Notes under the pieces: model-generated
The model's database searches: none
What the model was told of the DNA's origin: nothing
What the model saw: only the letters and a program-made list of their open reading frames with translations
Program-made: the position numbers and the translations under genes
Assembly (NCBI GenBank): GCA_001724275.1
Contig: MEDZ01000010.1
Span: 62,001 to 126,000 of the forward strand
DNA length: 64,000 nucleotides
Reading direction: 5' to 3'
Source of the DNA: Gemmatimonadetes bacterium SCN 70-22
Lineage (GTDB): Bacteria > Gemmatimonadota > Gemmatimonadetes > Gemmatimonadales > Gemmatimonadaceae
Shown: positions 53,065-60,154 of the stretch, piece by piece
How the letters are laid out: every line of letters begins with the position of its first letter
How positions within the stretch are numbered: the stretch's first letter is position 1

Positions 53065-53464
53065 ACACGCCGACATCACTGGGCGTTGGGGCCGAGACGT
53101 ACGCATTCCACGCCGAAGGACATCGAAATGCTTATGCGGCATGCAAGGCAGAGGACGGCAGCGTTACCGGTCGACTGTGCCGCAGCCATCATCGGAATCA
53201 CTCCGAACGAAAGAGCGAAGACGGCAAAGCGAAGATGGAGTGTGCGAATGCCAGCGATATGTCGCTACTTCGGCAGCACCAAGTGTTCGAACTGCGAGCG
53301 ACTCGTGCCTGGGTGGCGACGTGCCGACGATGCCGAGCGGTGCTTCCATGGTCGCAGCGCTCACGCGGCGCCCGAGATCGTCGTGGACAACAAGCACTCT
53401 GAGGTCCGACGTGGGATCCGAGAGCGTCTGCAGCGATCCGTGGTCGAGTCTCTGCGCCGATAGA
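53065..53464. other. Atypical-composition spacer, no confident gene
   Basis: 400 bp with lower GC (58% in the one 60-base line counted at 53161-53220) than the roughly 70% around it. Open frames exist on both strands (for example 53086-53463 plus, with CRYFGSTKCSNCERLV; 53164-53508 minus), but none has a recognisable domain, clear Shine-Dalgarno or the usual GC-rich third positions. It may be a decayed gene or acquired DNA. Confidence 0.45.
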
Positions 53465-53818
53465 CTACGAAGGGTGCGTGCTGCAACAGTGTGCGCGTCG
53501 AAAGACACACTGGTATCGGATATCGAAGGGGTGACCTACGACAACGCCAGTTGACCCACTGTCACGCCACGCAAATGGATGGACAGGCGCCGTGATCGTC
53601 AGGCCGCGCCGGCCTACGGTCCAGTGGAGGTCCTGGCGAGTCGGGACGGTCGCCATGCCGACGAGCGTGCCGCCCACGACCGGCATATCGGAAGGGACGA
53701 CCTCGGCGAAGACTTCCGATGATTGCAGCTGCCATCGCTCTAACGACGAGGAGTCGCCGACGCAACCAGTGCACGCTGAGAGCAGAAACTGACACACGCG
53801 CCGCGACAGATCATGCAT
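53465..53818 (-). CDS. Hypothetical small protein in the atypical region
   Basis: 117 residues from an ATG at 53818. The N-terminus is short and Cys-rich (MHDLSRRVCQFLLSACTGC) and could be a weak lipoprotein signal. The middle, VVPSDMPVVGGTLVGMATVP followed by DLHWTVGRRGLTITAPVHPF, looks protein-like with beta-strand alternation and reasonable third-position GC. No family was recognised. Overlapping frames on the plus strand make it uncertain, so treat it as a tentative gene. Confidence 0.35.
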   Translation of the reverse strand: MHDLSRRVCQFLLSACTGCVGDSSSLERWQLQSSEVFAEVVPSDMPVVGGTLVGMATVPTRQDLHWTVGRRGLTITAPVHPFAWRDSGSTGVVVGHPFDIRYQCVFRRAHCCSTHPS

Positions 53819-54141
53819 TCTGCACGCCTCAGTCAGAAGTGCGAGTCGACGGATGCGCGCGGGGCAAGCGGTGATGCCACAAGGCCTCTCTTGACCGCCG
53901 TTCCAAGGTGGCGGTATAACTCCCTGACGCGTCGAGATCCGCGACGCCGAGGTGTTGGTACTCGCCGAAAGTCGTCCGAGTAAGGTCCTGTTCGGCTCGC
54001 TTCGGATACGCGCTGACGTGAAGGGGCTCGGTTGGACTGGCATCGCAGAACACCGCGGTACGTAACGCCCCGTTTGGGCATGCGCGGTTCGTCGCACGTC
54101 ATCCCGTGGATGATCCGAGTCGGGCAGTCGAGTGTGTGCGC
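53819..54141. other. Atypical-composition spacer upstream of the plug-domain gene
   Basis: 323 bp with lower GC. Minus-strand open frames continue through it (53829-54053), but no start, Shine-Dalgarno or family signal is convincing. No clear promoter was recognised for the plug-domain gene. Confidence 0.4.
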
Positions 54142-54954
54142 ATGATGAAGATTCCGAGCACCCGCACCCTCCTGCTTCCTTGGCTCCTCGCGGCGACGCC
54201 GACCGCATACCTCGAGGCGCAAGGCGTCTTGCGAGGGACGGTCACGGATGGCACGCGCCCGCTCCCCGGCGTTGAGTTGCGCCTCGTGCGCGAGGACGAT
54301 GCGACGGAAGGCAGGCTGCCACGCATCGCCACCACCGGCGACTCGGGCCACTTCCGATTCGAGTCGCTGGTTCCCGGGACCTATTCGATCGCCGCGCGTC
54401 GAATCGGATTCCAGCTTCAATCGCGTCGCCTGACGCTGAATCTCGGCCAGCAACTCGACCTGAGCATGGTATTGTCGCCCGTTGCACAGTCGCTCGACAC
54501 GGTCGCCATCAACGCCGAGGCCGACATCACTCGGCGCTATGGCGGCTCGTCGAGGATGGCGGAGTTCCATGCGCGCCGCGCCCGCGGCGTCGGGCAGTTC
54601 GTCACCCGCGAGGAGCTGCTACGGAATACCACGAAAGGAATGGAGGACATCCTCCGGCGCGTGCGCGGGCTCCGCATCCGCCGCCTGGCCGACGGTTCCC
54701 TCGAGGTCGTGTCGGCTCGCTGCCAGGGCAACTCGATCCGCCCGTCGCGACCGGGAGAGGTGTCATTCACCGGCACGCAAGTATATGTGAACGGCACGCG
54801 CCTCGATTGGCGCACGGCCGGCGAAGTCCTGGCGTCGTTCCACGCCGACGACATCGAAGGTATCGAGGTCTACCGCGGTCCGAGTGAGCTCCCGGCGGAT
54901 GCCGTCGGCGACGCGTGTGCGGCGATCTTCATCTGGACGCGCGTGGGCTCGTGA
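54142..54954 (+). CDS. Plug-only TonB-type protein (CarboxypepD_reg-like plus plug)
   Basis: 270 residues. A signal peptide (PSTRTLLLPWLLAATPTAYL) ends near EAQ. Residues about 28-115 form a carboxypeptidase-regulatory-like domain (LRGTVTDGTRPLPGVELRLV, GHFRFESLVPGTYSI). The rest is a plug-like domain (NTTKGMEDILRRVRGLRI, YVNGTRLDWRTAGEVLASF, DIEGIEVYRGPSELPA). It stops where a barrel should begin. Plug domains without barrels are seen in some Bacteroidota and Gemmatimonadota, where they may be secreted partners or remnants. The gene follows the atypical spacer, so truncation of a larger receptor is possible. Confidence 0.78.
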   Translation: MMKIPSTRTLLLPWLLAATPTAYLEAQGVLRGTVTDGTRPLPGVELRLVREDDATEGRLPRIATTGDSGHFRFESLVPGTYSIAARRIGFQLQSRRLTLNLGQQLDLSMVLSPVAQSLDTVAINAEADITRRYGGSSRMAEFHARRARGVGQFVTREELLRNTTKGMEDILRRVRGLRIRRLADGSLEVVSARCQGNSIRPSRPGEVSFTGTQVYVNGTRLDWRTAGEVLASFHADDIEGIEVYRGPSELPADAVGDACAAIFIWTRVGS

Positions 54955-54987
54955 CGTTGCCCCTCGGCGTCCAAGCCGGCCGGGTCC

Positions 54988-55365
54988 CTACCTCCCCGCG
55001 AGGTTGAGCGCCGTCGCCACCGCGTCCCACAGCTCGTCCGGGGAGAAGGGCTTGGGGAGCACGACCGTGGCCCCAAGGTCGCCCGCCGAGTCGAGGGCGA
55101 TGAACGAGGAGCGCGAGTCGCCCCCCGACGTCGCGACGATGGGGAGCCCGGGCTGCTGCGCGCGCAAGGCCATGATCGTCTCGATCCCGTCCACGTTAGG
55201 CATGTACAGGTCGGTGACCACGAGGTCGGCACGCGCCCGCCCGAACTCGGCCAGCCCCTCGTGCCCATCGCGCGCCGCGACCACGTCGTACCCCTTCATG
55301 CGCAGCGCGCGCGACATCAGGTCGCGCATCGCCTCGTCGTCGTCGATGACCAGGATCCGCATCAT
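54988..55365 (-). CDS. Single-domain response regulator (REC)
   Basis: 125 residues with only a receiver domain. The acidic pocket is at Asp 8-10, the phosphoacceptor Asp is 52 (VVTDLYMPNVDG), Thr/Ser about 79-80 (ATSGG) and Lys 105 (LPKPF). There is no output domain, so it acts by protein-protein contact, as in CheY-type or phosphorelay proteins. GGGGAG before ATG-ATG is a strong ribosome site; either ATG could start. No histidine kinase is adjacent; the SixA-like phosphatase lies 23 kb away. Confidence 0.92.
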   Translation of the reverse strand: MMRILVIDDDEAMRDLMSRALRMKGYDVVAARDGHEGLAEFGRARADLVVTDLYMPNVDGIETIMALRAQQPGLPIVATSGGDSRSSFIALDSAGDLGATVVLPKPFSPDELWDAVATALNLAGR

Positions 55366-55492
55366 GCACTCCCCCCAAGTGTCCACACGTACCCCACGGC
55401 GCCGGTGGCGCCCTGTCCCGCCGATGCGGAAATCTACCGCCGCGATTGGGCGCGCGGCCCCCCGCGCATCACACAAAATGATGAAATGCCTC

Positions 55493-56446
55493 TCATGCCG
55501 AATCGGTTGCCGCCACCGGGAACTCGTCGGTCTTGAGCGCGGCGCGCCCCGGTGGACCCGACGCGCCGAAGGTGACGATGAGGGCGACCGCCCCGACGAT
55601 CACGGCCGACGCCAGCAGCATGCGCGGCGTGAGCGACTCGCCGGCCAGCGCCCAGCCGAGGAACACGGCCACGACGGGGTTCACGTAGGCGTACGTCGAG
55701 ACGCGGGTGGCGCTGGTCACCGTCAGCAGGTACATGTACGCCGAGAAGGCGATCAGCGAGCCGAAGGTGAGGAGGTAGAGGAACGACCACCATGCGATGG
55801 GCGGCGTCTCGGCGATCGAGAAGCCGCGCCACTGCCCGGTGGCGGCGGAGAGAACGGAGAGGATGGCGCCGCCGCACAGCATCTGCATCCCGCTGAGGAG
55901 CTGCGGCGAGGCCGGGCGGGGCGCGTGCCGCGCGTAAAGCGACCCCGCCGCCCAGCAGGCGGTCCCCACCACCAGCACCAGGGCCCCGCCGCGGTGCACC
56001 CCCTCGCCGCCTAACAAGTTTCCGGGGCCGATGAGGATCGCCACCCCCAGCAACCCGGCCACCAGCCCCACCACCACCCCCCGGTGCGGGCGCCGGTCAC
56101 GGTGCGCCCCCCACTCGAAGAGGACCATCCAGCACGGCGTCACCGCCACCAGGAGCGACGCCACCCCCGAGGGGACGAATCGCTCGGACCAGGCGACGCC
56201 GGCATTCGAGATCATCAGCAGCGCCCCGGCGATCGTCGCCGACCGCCAGTGAATGCCCCGCGGCCGCTCTGCGCCGCGCCACCTCCCGTAGAGGTAGAGG
56301 ATCAGCCCCGCCAGGAAGAAGCGCGCCCCCGCCATCCCCAGCGGCGGGATGTGGGCCACGGTGTACTTGATGAAGAGGTAGGTCGAACCCCAGAGGATGT
56401 ACACCGCGAGGAAGGCGGCGACGACCGTGGATCGCGCCGCGCGCAT
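55493..56446 (-). CDS. EamA/DMT-superfamily transporter
   Basis: 317 residues with ten transmembrane helices and two EamA repeats (VVAAFLAVYILWGSTYLFIK; FGSLIAFSAYMYLLTVTSAT, VNPVVAVFLGWALAGESLTP). EamA proteins export metabolites such as amino acids or drugs. The start overlaps the ABC permease stop by one base (TGATG), so it is the third gene of the ABC operon. Specific substrate unknown. Confidence 0.9.
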   Translation of the reverse strand: MRAARSTVVAAFLAVYILWGSTYLFIKYTVAHIPPLGMAGARFFLAGLILYLYGRWRGAERPRGIHWRSATIAGALLMISNAGVAWSERFVPSGVASLLVAVTPCWMVLFEWGAHRDRRPHRGVVVGLVAGLLGVAILIGPGNLLGGEGVHRGGALVLVVGTACWAAGSLYARHAPRPASPQLLSGMQMLCGGAILSVLSAATGQWRGFSIAETPPIAWWSFLYLLTFGSLIAFSAYMYLLTVTSATRVSTYAYVNPVVAVFLGWALAGESLTPRMLLASAVIVGAVALIVTFGASGPPGRAALKTDEFPVAATDSA

Positions 56447-57606
56447 CAACGCCACCGGAAGAGGCGAAGGGCAAGGGTGAAGCAGAGCGCCAGCCACCCC
56501 AGCATGATCGCCATCTCGCCGCCGACGGCGGCGATGCCGCCCCCCTGCAGCATGGTGGCACGCATCGCGTCGACGAGCGCGGTGAGCGGGAGCGCCTGGA
56601 TGACCGGTTGCACGGCGTCGGGAAAGTTGGTGGCCGAGAAGAACACCCCCGACCCGACCCACATCGGGAGCATCACGACGTTCATCAATCCCGACGCCCC
56701 CTCGATGGTTCGCGCCCGCGACGCGATGAGGAGCCCGATGGCGCCGAACATCAGCGTGCCAGCCACGCAGATCGCGATGAAGGCGCCCACCGAGCCGCGC
56801 AGCGGGACGCCGAAGACGGCCATGCCGAAGGCCACGACGACGGCGACCTCCACCACCATCATGGCCAGGCGCATGAAGAGGAACGACAGGAGGTAGTGGG
56901 CGCGCGACATCGGCGTGGCGGTGAGGCGCTTGAGGAGCTTCTTGCGCCGGGCGTCCACGATCCCGAAGCCGATTCCCCAGATCCCGCCGCCCATGAGGTT
57001 CATGGCCAACAGCCCGGGGAGGACGAAGTCGATGTAGCGGGAGCCGGGCTCGCTGACCAGGGCGTCGCGCACGGCGAGCGGGTCGGTGCGCCCCGCCGCC
57101 AGCTGCAGCGCGCGCTCGGCCACCAACCGGGCGGTTCGGGCCTCGGGGCGCGCGGCATCGTAGCGGAACTCGAGCTCGGCGCCCCCCGCGGGAACGACGA
57201 GGAGGGCGATACGCCCCGTGCGCAGCGCCGAGGCGGCGGCCGTGTCGTCGTACGCCTCCACCGCCAGCGACGAGTCGCGGGCGAGCGCCGCGCGCACGGT
57301 ATCGGCCCCCGGGGCCGATGCGAGGACGCCGATGCGCGCCACCTCGGCCGGGCGCGACCGGAAGGCGATCCCGAGCCCGGCCGCGAGGAGGATGGGGAAG
57401 ACGAAGGTCCAGAAGACCGCCTCGGGTTCGCGGTAGAACTCGCGAAAGCGGGCCAGCGTCAGCTGCAGCAACGGCCCGGAGGGGGCGGTGCGGCCCTGCG
57501 GCACCGGCGCCCGCCGCGGCGCGACCGCCGGCGTGCTGGCCGGCGTGCTGGCCGGCGTGCTAGCCGGCGTGCTGGCCGGCGTGCGTGGCGGAGTGGCCTC
57601 AGGCAT
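56446..57606 (-). CDS. ABC-2-type exporter permease
   Basis: 386 residues. The N-terminus (about 10-26) is a tandem repeat of Ser-Thr-Pro-Ala units. A first membrane helix (VFWTFVFPILLAAGLGIAF), a periplasmic domain (about 75-180) and five C-terminal helices follow, with LPGLLAMNLMGGGIWGIGFG and RRKKLLKRLTATPMSR marking ABC-2/YhgE-like exporters. It overlaps the ATPase gene by 8 bp and the EamA gene by 1 bp. It probably exports a lipid or small toxic compound in ABC-2 fashion. Confidence 0.9.
   Translation of the reverse strand: MPEATPPRTPASTPASTPASTPASTPAVAPRRAPVPQGRTAPSGPLLQLTLARFREFYREPEAVFWTFVFPILLAAGLGIAFRSRPAEVARIGVLASAPGADTVRAALARDSSLAVEAYDDTAAASALRTGRIALLVVPAGGAELEFRYDAARPEARTARLVAERALQLAAGRTDPLAVRDALVSEPGSRYIDFVLPGLLAMNLMGGGIWGIGFGIVDARRKKLLKRLTATPMSRAHYLLSFLFMRLAMMVVEVAVVVAFGMAVFGVPLRGSVGAFIAICVAGTLMFGAIGLLIASRARTIEGASGLMNVVMLPMWVGSGVFFSATNFPDAVQPVIQALPLTALVDAMRATMLQGGGIAAVGGEMAIMLGWLALCFTLALRLFRWR
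57527..57586. repeat. 12-bp coding tandem repeat encoding STPA units
   Basis: Five 12-bp units (GCCGGCGTGCTG, two with changes), giving Ser-Thr-Pro-Ala repeats at the N-terminus of the ABC-2 permease. Repeat number could vary between strains. Confidence 0.8.
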
Positions 57607-58537
57607 CGCGCAGGTGGCGCCCGGTGAGCGAGACGAAGACGTCCTCGAGCGTCGGCGAGTGCGTCCGCAGCTCGGTGAGCCGCACCCCATGCTGCGACGC
57701 GAGGGCGAGGAGGGCGGGGATGGTCTCGTGCGCCGCCGTGACCTGCAACGTGTGCACCGGGCCGTCGCTCCGCACGCGCAGCACCCCCGGGAGCGCCGCC
57801 AGCTCGTCGGTCACCAGCGCCCCGCCGTCGCCCAGCGCGCACTCCACGACCTGCTCCGCGCCTAACGACCGAATCAGCTCGCGCGGGGTCCCGAGCGCGA
57901 TCACCTGGCCGCGGTCGACGATGGCGATGCGGTCGGCGAGGCGTTCCGCTTCGTCCATGTAGTGCGTCGTGAGGACGATCGTCGCCCCGGCGGCGCGCAG
58001 CCGCTCGACCAGCTCCCACAGCTGGCGCCGCGACTGCGGATCGAGCCCGGTGGTGGGCTCGTCGAGGAAGAGGAGCTCCGGGGCGCCGGCCAGGGCGCAG
58101 GCGATGGACAGGCGCTGCTTCTGCCCCCCGGACAGCGCGTTCACCCGGGCGCCGCGCTTCTCCTCCAGCTGCACCTGCGCCAGCAGCTCGGGCACCGTCG
58201 CCCCGCGCGCGTAGAACGAGCGGAAGAGGCGGACCGTCTCCTCGACCGTGAGCTTCTCGGAGAACTGCGCTTCTTGCAGCTGTACGCCGAGCCGCTGGCG
58301 CAGGGCGTCGGCGTCCCGCTCCCACCGCTGCCCCAGGACCACCACCTCGCCGCGATCGGGGGCGAGGAGCCCCTCACAGATCTCGATGGTGGTCGTCTTC
58401 CCGGCGCCGTTGGGCCCCAGGAGCCCGAAGCACTCGCCGACGCCGACCTGCAGGTCGAGCCCGTCGACCGCCACGACATCGCCGTAGCGTTTGTGGAGGG
58501 CGCGAACGTCGAGCGCGAGGGGGGCGTGCTTCGGCAC
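57599..58537 (-). CDS. ABC transporter ATP-binding protein
   Basis: 312 residues, DrrA/CcmA-like ABC-2 partner. Walker A is GPNGAGKTTT (41-50), the signature is NALSGGQKQR (about 137), and Walker B is LLFLDEPTTGLD (about 158), followed by the switch His in LTTHYMDEAERLADRI. A C-terminal DUF4162-like domain (TLEDVFVSLTGRHL) is present. It energises the permease encoded next. It overlaps the permease start by 8 bp. Confidence 0.95.
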   Translation of the reverse strand: MPKHAPLALDVRALHKRYGDVVAVDGLDLQVGVGECFGLLGPNGAGKTTTIEICEGLLAPDRGEVVVLGQRWERDADALRQRLGVQLQEAQFSEKLTVEETVRLFRSFYARGATVPELLAQVQLEEKRGARVNALSGGQKQRLSIACALAGAPELLFLDEPTTGLDPQSRRQLWELVERLRAAGATIVLTTHYMDEAERLADRIAIVDRGQVIALGTPRELIRSLGAEQVVECALGDGGALVTDELAALPGVLRVRSDGPVHTLQVTAAHETIPALLALASQHGVRLTELRTHSPTLEDVFVSLTGRHLRDA

Positions 58538-58716
58538 CCCCGCAGTCTAGCGGACTCCCCTCGATGGCGCGAAGGGGGTGGGCACGGGATGCCCCGCGCA
58601 GGGTCACCCACGACACGGCCCCCCGGGGCACGGCACGGTTCCCCCGGCGCCCGGGCGGCAACAACTTGTCTGCACGGCTGGTCTTGCGTCCCGCCACCTC
58701 CCGCCGATTCCTCCCG

Positions 58717-60117
58717 ATGCCCCAGCGCCCTCCGTCCGACGCCGCCCCTCAGCCGGAAGCCCCCCCTCGGGAGCTGCTGGATCGCGGCGTGCACGAGGGG
58801 ATCATCACCGAGGCGCAGCGCGACAGGCTCCTGGCGCTCGCGGTCACCGCCGGCGCCCTCCCGCCCGCCCCGTCCCCGATACCACGTCCCGTCGAACGCC
58901 CGGCCGGCTTCAACGCCGTGACCGTGGCGTACGGCATCGGGGCGATGCTGGTCCTCTTCGCCTGCGGGTGGTTCCTGGTGGACCGTTGGGCGAAGCTGGG
59001 GGCCGGCGGCGTGCTCGCCGTGGTGGCGGCGTATGCCCTCGTCCTCACCGCCGCGGCCCGGTGGCTCCTGGCGCACCGCTTCCGCCTGGCGGCCGACATC
59101 TCGACGATGCTCGCCGTCTCGCTCGCCCCGCTCGTGGGGTGGGCGATCCTGTCGATGACCGGGCGATGGCCATCGCTCCCCGCGCCGCACGACCCGCTCC
59201 TGCACCACCAGGTCTGGATGGCGTGGCAATGGCTCATCCTCGACCTCGTGCTCCTCCTCGCCGCCCTCGTCGTCCTGCGCAAGCGGCGCATCGTGACCCT
59301 CACCTGGCCCATGGCGGTCGCGCTGTGGGCCACCTGGCTCCACGTGGGGCAGATCCTCCGTGGCGAGGACGGCCCCCTCGGCTTCGATCGCTGGCTGATG
59401 CTCGCCAACGGGGTGGCGCTCCTCCTCGTGGCCGAGCGCGTCGAGCGTTGGCAGCGGCGCGAGGGGAAGGACGGCGTTGCTGCTGGCGGAACCAACGTCC
59501 CGCAGCCGGTCGCGGGCGACTTCGCCAACGCCTTCTGGGTCACGGGGCTCCTCGCCACCGCCGTCGCCTACATGGCCCTCTGGCTCCGCGCCGACCATCA
59601 GGCGTGGCGGCACCTCCTTCCGCTCTTCTCGCTGGGGCTGGTCGCGCTCTCGCTCTTCCTGGGACGGCGCGTCGTCCTCCTCTTCGGCGTCGCCGGGCTC
59701 CTCGGCTACCTCGCCTTCCTGGCCGAGGACGTCTTCAAGGACTACGTCTCGTTCCCGATCCTCCTGGCCGGCTTCGGGATCCTCCTCATCCTCGCCACGG
59801 TCTGGACGCAGACGCGATTCCCGGCCCTGGTGGAGCGGATCGACGCGGGGCGGCGCAGCGATGAGCGCCCCCTCCCGTGGAGTCCCTTCATGGCGGTGCT
59901 CCCGGTCGTCTTCTCCCTTGCCATGGCTTCGCTTGCCTGGGTGGACGCGGCGGCGGAGCGCGAGCAGCGCGCATTCCAGGAACGATTGCATCTGCTGCGC
60001 CTGCACAGCGGATCGATGAACGCCATGCGGCCGCCGCGGGGAGCTCCCCCGCGCCGGCCACGGTCCGGGACACCCGCCCCGCGCTCCACCGGAAACATTC
60101 CGCAGGACTCCTCGTAG
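58717..60117 (+). CDS. DUF2157-like polytopic membrane protein
   Basis: 466 residues from the ATG at 58717; the frame is open further upstream but that part is low-quality Arg-rich. The N-terminal cytoplasmic part (ELLDRGVHEGIITEAQRDRL) is typical of DUF2157. About ten hydrophobic helices follow (VTVAYGIGAMLVLFACGWFL onward). The C-terminal tail is Pro/Arg-rich and probably cytoplasmic. Function unknown; no motif suggests transport or catalysis. It ends 37 bp before the outer-membrane barrel gene. Confidence 0.75.
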   Translation: MPQRPPSDAAPQPEAPPRELLDRGVHEGIITEAQRDRLLALAVTAGALPPAPSPIPRPVERPAGFNAVTVAYGIGAMLVLFACGWFLVDRWAKLGAGGVLAVVAAYALVLTAAARWLLAHRFRLAADISTMLAVSLAPLVGWAILSMTGRWPSLPAPHDPLLHHQVWMAWQWLILDLVLLLAALVVLRKRRIVTLTWPMAVALWATWLHVGQILRGEDGPLGFDRWLMLANGVALLLVAERVERWQRREGKDGVAAGGTNVPQPVAGDFANAFWVTGLLATAVAYMALWLRADHQAWRHLLPLFSLGLVALSLFLGRRVVLLFGVAGLLGYLAFLAEDVFKDYVSFPILLAGFGILLILATVWTQTRFPALVERIDAGRRSDERPLPWSPFMAVLPVVFSLAMASLAWVDAAAEREQRAFQERLHLLRLHSGSMNAMRPPRGAPPRRPRSGTPAPRSTGNIPQDSS

Positions 60118-60154
60118 ATCCCGGGGTCGATATCGCCCTGCCGGAGTCCGTCAC

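Noticed and set aside
53086-53463. Zinc-finger-like small gene (CRYFGSTKCSNCERLV)
   Set aside because: The CxxC pair is suggestive, but there is no Shine-Dalgarno, codon usage is poor, and opposite-strand frames are equally long.
53065-54141. Insertion sequence remnant
   Set aside because: No transposase motif, terminal inverted repeat or target duplication could be found.
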